A stretch of DNA of 64,000 nt, taken from assembly GCA_023078685.1 (NCBI GenBank), contig JALGAS010000003.1, forward strand, positions 2,852,001-2,916,000, written 5' to 3'. Below, in pieces: positions 24,024 through 37,300 of the stretch. The notes beneath the pieces are model-generated. The model ran no database searches. It worked only from the letters and a program-made list of their open reading frames with translations, and was not told where the DNA came from. This DNA is from Neopestalotiopsis rosae. Lineage: Eukaryota; Ascomycota; Sordariomycetes; Amphisphaeriales; Sporocadaceae. Each line of letters opens with the position of its first letter. Position 1 is the first letter of the stretch. Made by a program: the position numbers and the translations under genes.

Positions 24024-25370
24024 TTAACCCAACGTCTTAAGGAAATCTCCACATGTCACAGTACTATCGTGACCCATGGAACCAAGAACATTCTGCAGAC
24101 AATCTAGAGCCCTCTGGGCATCCGCCTCTGCCACCACCGAGTCCCAGTACGAAAGCGTCAGATCTAGACTTCCATTGCCGAGCTCAGACACCGCGACCAC
24201 GACATCATACTGTAAGCAAAAAAGTCAGTAACGTGGTTCGATAGAGTGAAGCATCTTGTGAGAATAGTTGGAGAATACTTACAGCCATGGGATCTGGTGA
24301 TGGTGTAGCTTTGAATGTGATGCCATTCGTCGTCAGACTGGCCTCGTCGTTTGCATCAAGGGCCGCCAACGCTTCGTCGTCAAACTTGCGCACATTGACA
24401 AGAGAGCTGACATGAACGCCTAGTTCGGATGGAGTGATGTAGGCATGTGGCAGCGCGCTCAAGACTGATTCGTGCGACTGCTGGAGGAGATTCGCCAGAG
24501 GCAGGGTCCTGTCTGTCGTGATGCGATGCAAAACCGTGTTGACCAGGAAGCCGAGCGCCTCGGATGGAATGATTGTTCTCGCGCTCGTCAGGTAGGCAAA
24601 AACAACATCTCGTGTTTGATTGCCGCAAAGCGTGGCAAGGACGAGACCCCAAGCTGCATATATGAGAGAAGGCATGGTGCATTCATTGACCAGGCAGAAT
24701 TTGGGCAATGTACTGTTCTGGACTTGTGTGTGCAGCTCACGAAGATGAGTGTGAGTCGTGCTGCCCAAGAGATTTGCTTTGCGCGGGAATTGGGGGACTT
24801 GGGACAAGCCATTCATGACGCCCTGCCAGTGAGAGAGGGCAGTGTTTCGATCGAGACTTTCTATTTGAGAGATGTAATCGCGCATTGATGGCCCTTTACC
24901 AAGTGGTAGTGCGCCTTCGTAGGCGCTCGCGAGTTCCTCAAACATGGTCATTAGAGAATATCCATCAGTGATGGAGTGGTGGATATCGAGGCGGCAGAAC
25001 AGCTGGCCGGTTGGGGTCTTGGCCAGCACCAAATGATGTAGGGGAGTGGCCTTGTCGAGGGGCATTGAAATATTCTGCTTGCTCAAGTCCTCTGGATCTT
25101 CAAGGTCAAGGTAGGTGACTTCTGCCTTGTAGGTTTTGAGGACAATTTGTCCCAGAGTATCGTCGAATACGGTTCTGAGAATGGGGTGTCGGTCAACGAC
25201 CTTTTGCCAAGCATTGTGGAATTGCTGGGCGTCAACTCTTCCATTGTCATTTCGGGACAAGACTTCAAAGACTTGAGGAATGTGGTAGTATCCCGATGCA
25301 GGACTGTTCTTCGAAGCTTGAATGAGATCCTTTTGAGCTGCGGTGATGGGATAGACAATCTCAACTTCAG
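24024..25370 (-). other. NRPS terminal condensation-like domain (CT)
   Basis: A full C-type domain follows T7, with I-H-H-S-I-T-D-G-Y-S near residue 8920. Its last ~60 residues are in a separate exon after a 73-nt intron (24282-24210). Fungal NRPSs often use such CT domains to cyclise and release the peptide, so a head-to-tail or side-chain-linked ring is expected. Confidence 0.82.
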
Positions 25371-28300
25371 TTGGATTAATGTCGAGACGAGTTGGAGTGC
25401 CTCCGTGTGTAGAGAACTTGTCGATCGACTCACTCCCAACACCAGATGAGCTTGTTAGGCTCTGTGTTGCGTAGGCTTCATCGACTTGGCCATCAGCCAC
25501 AGCCGCAATCTTGGAAATTGTTTTGTGGGTAAGGATGTCCAGGACAGAAATTTGAATACCGCTCTTGGTAGCAGCAGCTGCAAGTCGCATGGCTGCGATT
25601 GAATCGCCACCCAAGCGGAAGAAGCTTTCGTCAACGCCAATGTCAGCTTCCTGGACGCGGAGGACCTTGGCCCAAACGGGTCGCAGACGCTGTTCAGTAG
25701 CTGTTGAGGGCTCTCTCTTGTTGATCGAATCATCGGCAAGAGAAAATGTTCGCAATTGCGCATCAGTTAGGCCAGCGGGTATCTGGCGCAGAGCCTTGCG
25801 ATCACGCTTGCCAGCCGTGCTTAGTGGAAGCTCGCGAAGTGGGATATACAGGGACGGCACCATGTAGCTGGGAAGAGATGCCGTCAAGGAAGATTGCAAG
25901 TTGCGGAAGGCAGTCTGAATTTTGATAGGGAGGGCCGCATCGGTGCAAGCGTCGATCTGAGAGCCGACAGCGATGAAGGCAATCAAAACCATTCCGACAC
26001 GACCTGGGATTGTGACAGCCTCGACTGCAACTTGGCTGTACTCAGGTGATGAGTTGAGAATGGCGTGATGCTCAATCTCACCAATCTCGACTCGCTGGCC
26101 ACGAATCTTGACCTGGTTGTCTTTGCGACCAAGGTACTCCAGACTGCCATCTTCAGTATATCGGACAAGATCGCCAGTCTTGTAAAGACGCTTTGGCTCT
26201 GTAAATTCGGGCCAAGTGACGTCGCGGAGGAAAGCTTCGGTCGTTTTGGCGGGAAGCTTGAGATAGCCCATGGCCAGGAGAGGGCCCTCGAGTAGAAGCT
26301 CACCTACAGTTCCTAGCGGTGCAAGCTTGTTTGCGTTGTCAGCCTCCACGACCCAGGTGAGAGCTCCGCAACCAACACCAATGTTGGCCGCTTGATCAGT
26401 GAAAGATAAGTTGGATCGACCAACACAGGCAACTGAGGCCTCTGACGGTCCATAGTAGTTGTGTAGCGCAACCTTGTCTGCCCATACCGACAGATTTTCT
26501 TGCTTGACAGCCTCACCACCCAGGCAGATGGTCTTGAGACATGGAACCTCTTCGGGTCGCAGCATTGCTTCAAGTACAGAAGGTGTCAAATCGGCGACGT
26601 TGGCGCCAAGGCGGTTGACGAAACCGGGGAGGTCGTTGAGTTTCTCATACTCGGTAGGTACACAAACAGCACCTCCGCGCATGAGCGAGAAGAAAATGTC
26701 ACTAAGACTGACATCAAAAGTGTAGGAGGAGAATTGCAAGACACGGGACCCAGGACCATAGCCCATGGCGGCGCCATAGTATGTTCCACTTGTGGCAATG
26801 GCCTGATGTTGAAGTAGTATGCCCTTGGGCTTGCCGGTACTACCAGAAGTGAAGTTGACAAACGCGAGGTCGGTAGCTTGTGTTTCTGGCAGTGGCTTGG
26901 TCTTTTGTCGGAGGGTCACGTTCAGTCGCTTGATCTCGTCCGGACCGAGTGCCATCACGGCGGCCACAGACAAGAATTTCGAAGCATGGTGAGGAGCAGA
27001 AATGACAATGTCGGCGTCCACGTCCTCTAGAATTCCGTGCAGTCGATCCGTGGGATGCTTGGGATCGAGGGCCACACATGCACCTCCCGATTTGAGGATG
27101 GCAAGCATGACAACGATGGTCCACGGCGAGGCATCGTAGCAGTAAGGTACCTTTGTACCAGGACGAATGCCAAGAATAGCAAGTCGGTGTGCCAGACGGT
27201 TGGCCAGTTCGTTCAGTTCACCATAAGTCCAGCTGACCTCTGTAGAACAGACAGCCATTGCTGCTGGGTCCTCATCGACCCTATCTTGTATCAAATGGTG
27301 AACGCAGCGCTCTAGGATCTTGGGGTAATTGCCGTTCCATTTCTTGACCTTTTCAATGGCTTGGTCGCCCAATGTTGAGATTGCTTGAGCTGGTGTATTA
27401 GGCGCAGCCGCAACAAGGCCGAGGATTGCTTTCTCAAAGCTCGTAGCGACGCTGCTAGCCTGGAAATCCGAGACAGAGTCTGTGTAGTAGCTCACGGTAA
27501 CAAAGACGGAGCGCTCAGCTACCGCAACACTGACACTCAGGGCATATTCGGTGGGATCATGAGCAGTGACCTGTTCAAAGTTGAGAGTTCCTGTAGCGTC
27601 GTCGCTGGCCTCTGATACGGTCTGGTAGGACATGATTGTGTTGAAGAGGGTGTTACCAGCCAACTTCTGCATATCCGCAAGAGAACAATTTTGGTGGTCT
27701 AGTGCGTTGATGTAGTCGCTCTGCACAGTCTGTAGGAGACTCTGTGCATCCAGGGTATCTGTAAAGTCGACGCGACTCACGAGCATGTTGATGAAGAGGC
27801 CGATCGCCTCTCGTATACCCTCGACGGGGGCATCGCGACCAGCGTTCAGGTAACCGAAACACACTTGGTCGGTGTTTGCAAAGTTTCGGAGCACCATGGC
27901 CCAAGCAGCTTGGAACAGATTGGCGAGAGTGACCGAGTTGGAAGCCGAGAAAGTACGGAGTCGCGCCGCGTTGGGGATCTCAAACTCGAGATCACGGAGA
28001 ACCTTTTTCTCATTTGTCGCGAATCCATTGTTGATCATGCACGGTTCCAGACCGCGCAGGTAATTGCCCCAGTACTCGAGACTGGCATTTCTGTCACCCT
28101 TGAGAAGGTAGGACACATAGTCGCCGAATAGTGGACCTCGGCCAGGTGAAAGAAGGTTGTCATATGCCAGACCGAGATCTCGAAGCATGATACCGCTGGA
28201 ACCACCATCTGTGACTGCATGGTTGACATCAATCTTGCAATAGGTATTGCCAGTCGACGCAACGTGGCAGAGGGTGAGCTGACACGGGCTCGCGATATCC

Positions 28301-31300
28301 AAGGCAACGCCCGGAGTGATCGCATTGGGTCGCTCAAGTGTCTTGATTGCCTCTTCGTCAGTATCGCTGACGATGCGGATAGTGTTTGCAGGCAGATGTT
28401 TGAGAACGACTTGTGTGAGCGCACTCTTCTCAGAAACAGTGTCAACAAACACGGTCCGGAGAGTTTGGTGTCGATCAATCACGGCCGACCATGCTGCTTG
28501 GAAACGGTCAATGTCAATAGATTGGCCATTAGCTTCGGAGAGCTTGTAGACAACGCGGACAGCATATAAACCGGAATCAATACTGCGTGACATCATCAGA
28601 GCTTCTTGAAGCGCTGTCGCAGGATACATGTCCTCAACTTTGTCAAGATCCACAATCTTCTGTTTGGGCAGAGATTCGTGAACAAGGCTGTCAAACTCTT
28701 CGTCGGTGAGACTCAAGAGTGGGAAGTCACTAGGCGTGACTTGCTTTGTCAGTCCGCTGAGGGTTGTGATTGCTGATATGATTGAAGCTTGCGTGTTGCT
28801 TGACCATTGCTTGACTTGTTCATGTCTCTCAAGAGACTTGGGCCACATGAATGTCACCTTCAGCGAGCCATCGCTAATTCCGGCAGAGATTTCAATCACA
28901 GAAGTGCGTACCATTTCTGGACTCACGTCGCAAGTCTCAGTACCAAGCTCGTCGCGGGGCATGAGCTGGAAGAGCGCATCTTGGCGTTCAAGTTGCTGGT
29001 ACTGGCCGGCAAAGTTGAGAATGACCTCAACGGGGCCATCTTGTGCGAAACGCTGCTGACCCTCGGCATTGAGGAAGCGGCTCGCAAAGTATTTCCACCC
29101 GTTCATGGGAATTTGTCGTCGGCGGTCCTTGACCTTGCGGACGAAACGAACAATATCGTCGCCATCCTCGGCTGCGACATGAACTGGGGACATTGTTGTG
29201 AACCATCCAACAGTGGAGGCGACGTCGATTGAATCATCCCAAGATTCGCGACCATGGCCTTCGGTGAAGATGCTTGGAAGTGGGCGATCCTGGAATGTTT
29301 GGGAAAAGGCATGAACCAAAGCACCCATCAGCACGTCTAGGGTATCAGTGCCAAGAGCTGAGCTGCAGTCGTTCAAAAGACGACTAGTTGACTCGGCATC
29401 GATGGTGAATTCGTGCTCGTCAATGTTCGCGAACGTGTTTGTATCGCTCGCGACATTCCAGTAGCTGGCATCTTGGATTGGAAGATCAAAGGGAAGTGCT
29501 GAATCTGGTTGAATCTTCTGAGCCTGCTCATGCTGAAGTGATAGCCAAGTCTGGAAGGGCAGTGCACGAGGTAGGGTGACATTGCCTGCGGTGGTAAGAT
29601 GGTCCTCGAGTTCGTTGAGAATGATGCGCCACGATACGAGGTCAACAGCCATGTGATGAGCAGCCATGAAGAGGACTTGAGACCCATCCGGCTGTGTGAG
29701 CAAATCCGCCACAAAGACAGGACCATTGACAATATCCAAGCTGGATTGACTTTGCGCCATGACATGCTCAATGTCAACACTTGGATGTATCGTCAAGCGA
29801 TAAGAGCCTCCGGCTCGAGGTAGCACACGTTGAGTCCAGCATCCATCGGCATCTTGTTGATAGCGAGCGCGAAGCATGGAGTGCCGCGCGACAAGGAAGT
29901 CAATTGCGGCAGTCAGCTTTTCTGGACGAATGGAACGTGTGATCTGCAGAAGGAAACTCTGATTGAAGCGCCGTGGGGATTTAGGTGACGGCTGAACCAG
30001 GCCAATGAACATTTTCTGGATAGGAGACAGCTCGAAAGGAACATCCATGGCCTCCTCAGCAATCTCAAGACGCTCGGCCTTGAACCGGGCCAGAGCGGCG
30101 ACGTCCTTGATTGTCTTGCTCTCTAGAAGGTGTCGCGTGCTCAAAACGACATTGGATGCTTGAAGTCGGGATGCAAGTTGCATGGCCGTGATGGAGTCGC
30201 CACCCAATGCCATGAAAGAGCGATTGAATGCGATACTGTCCGGCGATAGATTGAGGACTCGACTCAAAGCCTGCTGCAGGATGGACTCCATCTCGTTGGT
30301 AGCCATGACGTCTGTTGACTCATGCTTGGCCTGAAGCTTCTGGGCATGGACTTCATCGTCCTTGAGACGTTCGAGCCACTCTTGTATCTTCTTCTTGTCA
30401 ATCTTTCCGGAAGAGTTGAATGGAAGTTTTCTGACGGCAAGCCATGTGCGTGGGACCATGTATCGTGGCATGCGCTCTGGCAGATCGTCGGCAACCTCTG
30501 TAACCTTGGCAACCAGAGCGTCTCTGCATGTTCCTGCACTGACAAAGCTGAGCTCGTTAGATGATGATCCACTGTTTGCATCCGAGATAATGGCAGTCAG
30601 TGAATTCTTCAATGGTCCAGACTTGGGAAGGACAACTGCTAGCTGGCATGACGGTAATGAAGAGAAGATGTGATTCTCAATTTCGGCGAGCTCAACTCTT
30701 TGACCATTGAGCTTGACTTGACCGTCCTTTCGTCCCACGAACAGGAAGGCGCCGTCATCAGTGTATCGAACGAGGTCGCCAGTCTTGTAGAATCGTCGCT
30801 GCTGCCCGCGACACCAGGCTGGGTCAACAATGAAGGCACTAGCTGTCTTGACTTCGTCGTTGAGGTAGCCAGATGCAAGACCAGGCCCCTCAATCAACAT
30901 CTCGCCAACAAGACCGACCGGTGTGAGTTGATCGTGGTTCTCGGAGTCGACAATCCAGAGGCGCGCCCTTGCCGCGGGACCAACATTGTTTGGAGCAGTC
31001 TCAGCCCCCATTATCTTCCATGTCACAAAAACGCTTGCTTCTGCCGGTCCGTAACCCTGGATCATCTGTACCTTGGATGCCCAGCGGTCAACATCCTCTT
31101 GGTAGACAGCATCGCCACCGAGCTTCATTGTCTTGAGAGTTGGGACACCTTCTGGTTGGAAGAGGCGGATGACACCAGCGGTCATGGCAGACCAAGTAAC
31201 CTGCATATCCCGCATGGACTTGGCCAGGTTGACACCAAGTCTGTCGGTATCCGAGGGCACACACAAAGTAGACCCGGCTGACAATGCGCCAAAGATGTTG

Positions 31301-34300
31301 AATACAGCCGCATCAAAGACGTATGAAGGGAATTGGTAAACTCTGGAGTCTTGATGAAGACCAATGTCGGGAAGATCCAACATTGGGGCGCTTGAGCAAA
31401 TGGCTTGGTGTGTCAACATGACACCCTTCGGTCGGCCAGTACTGCCAGAGGTAAAAATGATGTAGGCAATTGCGGATGGGTCCTTGGCTGGCAGTGAGCA
31501 GCTTGTATCAGAAGGAAACGATGAGACCGTCGTTGATGACACAGTGATTGTCTTTTCAACGTCGAGTGGTGGAGCGGTGGCCGAAACCAGCATCACCTTT
31601 GCTGCTGTCTGCGAGATAATGTCATTCAAGCGACTTGCTGGGTGTCCAGGATCTAGAGGCACAAAGGCGGCTCCTGCCTTTAGAGTGGCGAGCATGGACA
31701 CGATAGCCCATGCAGACTTTTCGAAACAGAAGGGAACATAATCGCCGGCCTTGACACCCGAGGCCACCAATTGGTACGCCAGCCGTGTCGCAAGGGTGTC
31801 AACCTCGCGGTAGGTGAAAGATCCATCCCAAGAATGAATGGCTTCCTTTCCTGGGGTTTCCAACGCAAATTTCTCGAAGCGATCTTGGAGACAATGGCTG
31901 TATGTGGGAGGCAGTGAACCATTCCACTGCTGGACAAGGTCATTATCCTCTGGAGTGAAGAAGTTCAGGTCTGAGATCTTGTGTTCTGCATTTGCCTCAG
32001 ACAATTGACGAGCAACATGGCTGAATTGGCGCAAGATCCGCTGTACCTGAAGGCTGGAAAGCAAGCGAGTGTCAAAGTGTGCAGCCAGCTCTACTGTGCC
32101 TGCGCTGCCAATTGAGCATTCGACCGTGATCGGCATAGTATCAAATCCGCTCAGATCGCTCTCAATTGGTGTAATCCAACTCGAATCATCACCTTCTAGA
32201 TGGCGGTGAGATTGGATGACTAAGAGGTTGCGGAAGTCGCAAGCAGACTTGGCACCTGCATCAAGTGACTTGATCTGGCGTAGACCCGTTTGCTCATGTG
32301 GAATCATCTCAGCAGCTTGCAGGTTGATGTCTTGCAAGTATTGAGTCGTAGATTTAGAGCTGTCGATCTGTACGCGTACAGGGACTGTCGCAATAGTCGG
32401 ACCTTGAATCCGCTCAATACCAGCGACAGGTGCATTGCGCCCACTCTGGGTCATGCCGAAAACAACATCATTACTGGCAGTCTGCTTTGAGATGACCAAG
32501 GCCCAAGCGGCACGAAGCAGGGTAGCTGTCGTAATCTCCGACTTTCGACTATCAGAAGGAAGCTGCAGGATCTGTTCGACTGTGCCGTCGCTAACGACCT
32601 TGTGTGCCGCAGGCGTGGAGGGGAAATCCGATCCAGAATAAGTCGCAAGCTGGCCCTGCCAGTACTGATCTGCTTGAATCTTGTCAAGGTCGCTGAGGTA
32701 CTGGATGAATCTTGTATATGGTGCAAGAGGCTCCGATGTCTTGCCTTGATATGCTTGGTGGACCATGTCGAAGATGAGGTCAGTAGACCAGCCGTCATAG
32801 ACAGCGTGGTGAGCAGTCCAGACAAAGTAGCGATTCGATCCATCGGTCACCAGACCGTAGCGGGTGAGAAGGCTACCCTCGCGGATAGTGGCGCTGGAAT
32901 CAGTGCTCAAATACTCATTGAGGGAACCTGTAGCCTCTTGCCACTTGATCTCAGTACCGTAGATCACTTGACAAATTCCATCAGTCTCTGTGTTGATGAT
33001 GGCAGTGCGAAGGATGGGATTGGCAGTGTACACCGAGCTCCAGGCTGATTTGAAAGATGTGAGATCAGTGGATTTTGAAATCTTGAAAACCATTCTGTTG
33101 ACGTATGCCTTGGGATCATTCTGTGTCAGAGCAAATAGAGCTTGCTGCAGCGGTGTGGCTGGGTACGCATCCTCCACGGGCATTGCTTGATTATCCGCCA
33201 ACGCATGAGCTCTGGCAACCACTGCCTGCTTCTCTTGGAGAAGTTCAAACGGCGCAAGATCGGCTACCTGTAGTGTACTGCTTGGCTCGCCATCAGTGCT
33301 GATCAATGTTGCCAGCTCTGACAGTTGGGGGTGTTTGAAAATGTCAGGAACGGAGACAGTGACATTTTGTGATCGCAAATGCGACGCAATCTTCATCGCA
33401 GTGAGGGAATCGCCTCCCAACCTGAAAAAGTGATCATCTGCACCAATCGAGTCGCTTGGAATAGCAAGTACGGAAGCCCAGACTGACTGAATGATATGCT
33501 CCGTGGACGTCGTCACTGGACGTTTGGCTGCACTCTTCAGGGAATATGCATCTAGCTGGTCCTGAGTAAGGCCTTGCGCAATTTTCAACATGGCATTTCT
33601 GTCGGCCTTGCCTGCAGCTGACTTGGGGAGGACAGCCAGTGGCACATAGAGCGATGGAACCATATAAGCAGAAACCTTTGTTGAGAGATCTGTCTGAAGC
33701 TTTGATAAGGTCGCACTCAGCTCCAGAGACATGGGGATGGCTACGGCAGTGGCGTCCACCAGTTGGTCTAATCCAGGGATGCAAACGAAGGCAACGAGTC
33801 GAAGAGCGGAGAGCGCCTCAGCACCGCGAAGCACGCCGACAACGGCCTCTGATTGTGCAGGCAAGCATGCAAGGACTTGTTGTTCAATTTCACCAAGTTC
33901 GACACGTTGTCCGTGTATCTTGACTTGACTGTCCTTGCGTCCAATGTACATAATGCCACCATCGTCGCGGTAGTAGACCAGATCACCAGTCTTGTATACT
34001 CGATCGATGGAGTTGGATGAGGCCCAGCGGGGAGTCGGCACAAACACCTCGGCTGTCTTGGCCGGGTTATTGAGATATTCGCGGGCCAGAGTAGGGCCAC
34101 TGAGAACCAACTCTCCCACAGACCCAATTGGTGTGAGCAAGTTGTGGTTGTCTGGGTTGACAATCCAGGTCACAGTTCCGGCGGCTGTTCCGATGAAACC
34201 ATTGTCCTCACGAGGAGTCAAATGACCAATGGAGGCAAAGATGGCCGTCTCGGTAGGTCCATATCCGACAAGTAGTAAGAGTCTCTCTGACCACTTGTTG

Positions 34301-37300
34301 ATGAGACTCTTAGGCACCGCCTCTCCGACGAGCGCAAGTGTCTGGAGTGAAGGAAGGTTATCAGGTGAGAGGATTTGCACCACGGATGGAGTGAGCATGG
34401 CAAAGGTTGTACTCATGCGTCGCATAGCGCCCTCCACATCGGTTGTTCTCTCCTCTTCCGACGGTACGCACACGCAACCACCACTCCATAAAGTAGCGAG
34501 GATCTCAGTGATGGATGCATCAAAAGTATAGGATGCGAATTGAAGGACGCGCGACTGGGTGTTGAAGCCAAGTCCAGGTGCATGCTCGGCAATATTACTT
34601 GAGAGGTTGCGATGCTCAATGACGACACCTTTGGGTTTGCCTGTGCTACCAGAGGTGAAGAGCACGTATGCCGCGTCTTCGTTGCTGCCAATTGACAGGG
34701 GTTCCTGAATGTCTGGCATTTTATAAATGCAAGCTTTGGAAACGACGATTACAGTCTCAACAAGGCCTTGCAGTTTGTCGACTTGATCCGAGGAAGCCAG
34801 CACAAACGAAGAGCCAGCTTCTTCAATGAGCGAACGAACACGCTCTTCGGGGTCGCTCCTGTTCAGCGGGAGGAAGGCAGCACCAGATTTCATGATTGCC
34901 AAGATGGCAACAATCGACCAAGCAGATTTTGAGAAACAGAATGGTATCTTGACCTCGGGACCGGCGCCTCGACGAACGAGCTCATGAGCAAGGCGGGTGG
35001 CAAACTTGTCAAGCTGAGCATAGGAGAACTGTTCGTCCCAAGCATCCACAGCGGGTGCTTCAGGATCGGCTGTTGCGCGAGCCTGAATAGTCTCATGTAC
35101 ACGCTCGTGGATGAGCGCTGGAGTGTGCTCGTTCCACTGATCTACAATGCTTCGGTCGTGAGCGCTGAATAGGTCGATACCGTGCACCGCATGTTCTGGA
35201 CTGGCCAAAATAGCTGAAAGGGCCTTCGCATATGTATGTGCGATACTTTCTGCGCGAGCAGTCGTGACTCCATTCCGTGGTGAGTGACGAAGCACGAGGC
35301 CAAGCCTTCCTGGTGAGTACGCCGCATTCAATGTGACAGAGAACTAACGTGTGATTAGCGTCTTGCAATTTGTATTTTCTTAGTAAATGACTTACCTCAT
35401 TCGGATCATGGCTATCTACGAGATCCATCTGAATGCCAGAGGACGAGTTCGCCGATGCATCATTGTAACGTTGGATCGAAACAACAGTGTCGAACAGAGC
35501 ACGACTTCCAAATTTGAGCTCGTGCTGTATCTCAGCCAAGGAAGTATGCTGGAAGCTCGTACTATCGAAAAAGTCCTGTTGCACGCGAGAAGCTAGGTCC
35601 AACGTGCTTTGAGAGTCGCTGCTCATGTCAAGTCTGCAGGGCAAGACATTGATGAAAGGACCCACAATATTGTCAATACCGTCGACAGGATTATCCCTAC
35701 CTGCTACAGCATATCCAAAAGAGATGTCAGTAGATTGAGTGAAGCAGCGTAAGACCATTGCCCATGCAGCTTGGATGACGGATGCTGCCGTGACTTCATG
35801 CTTCTCAGCAAAAGCAGTAAGACTTTGCCCTAATTCGCCAGACACGGGAATGGTCACAGACGCCTCAGCAATATCGACATCGTCGTTGACGGCCTTGATT
35901 GCAGGAACTTTGCAAGGGTCTGCGCCACTGAGGTATCGCATCCAGTAAGCCAGCGCATCGTCTGAGCTACGCTCCTGAAGATACCTGACATAGTTGCTGT
36001 ATCCCGGGCTCGGCTCTCCAGAAAGCCTGCCTTCGATGGCTGATACTAGATCGCTGAAGAGCAGGTCCATGGAGGCACCATCCATAAGCGCATGGCTGAT
36101 TTCCAGTCTGCAAAGAATACCATTGGTGGTCTCGCAGATGGTAAGAGCATGCGGGGAGGCGCCTGCCCAGTCGGCTGGTGCTTGGGCCTTAAGATGGTCG
36201 AGTGCCTCCGAGTCTGAGCTTGTGATGATACGAACTTGCGGGGCAAGATCTCTGAAGACGATCTGGTCAAAGGCGGCATCTTGTGACTTTGCAGCCATGA
36301 AAACAGTGCGAAGTGATGGGTGATGCTTGACCACTCGCTGCCATGCACTCTGCAAACCCTCGGCCAGAATTTGTGATGGGCCAGTTATCTGGACGATTGC
36401 ACATGTACGGTAGTGCTCGGGGTCCATGGAGCTACTGAGCAACATGGCTGTTTGCATCGGTGCACAGGGGTATATGTCTTCAACGGCTGTCCAGTCGTCA
36501 GTTCCGACCTTTGCGCAGGCGTCGTGGAGAAGGGCATCCAAATTGTCGTGAGTAGTGCGCAGCAACGGGAAGTCACTCAGGGTCGGTATGGATGTTGACT
36601 TGTTTTGTTGAAGTGCATCTAACAATGATTGTAGGGTATTCGGAGTTGAATCAATCCAGTCTTGCAGGCGGTCCATGTGCTGCATGTTCTTGTTCAAGAT
36701 GAAGGACATCTGCAACTCTCCGTTCTTGATAACCGAGGATACTTCAATCAATGCAAGACGAGTTGTGTCTGGGCCAACCTCGGATGCTTCATCAGCGAGC
36801 TCAAGCTCACAGTCCTTGAAGAGACCATCTGAGTTCTCGAATTGTTGGAATTGGCCTGCAAAGTTGAACAGTATCTCAGCCATGGAGTCGCTTTGGAAAG
36901 CTTTGCGACCCCCGGAGTTGAGATATCTCGAAGCAAAGTAAGCCCATCCATTGCTTGGGATTGATCGGCGAACGTCTTTCGTCTGACGCAAAATGTTCAG
37001 TGACTCCTGGTCAGCAGTCACAGGAACGGAAATGGGGCTAATGGTGGTAAACCAGCCTACTGTGGAGCCAAGGTCTATACTCTCGTCCCAGGGCTCGCGA
37101 CCGTGGCCCTCTACAAAGACGGTTGGCACAGTGCGGTCAGGGAATGCAGCACTGAATGCATGCATGAGTGAGGCCAATAGAACATCGACTACATCGGTCC
37201 GCAGTACATCATGACAATCACCCGTCAATGACGATGTGAGACTCTTACCGAGCGTGAGCGATCGGGTGACAGTTGTGCCATAAGTGTTGCTGCTCGCTTT

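Noticed and set aside
24024..25370. Thioesterase or reductase release domain at the NRPS C-terminus
   Set aside because: The terminal region is a condensation-type domain with H-H-S-I-T-D-G; no GxSxG hydrolase or NAD(P)-binding motif follows.
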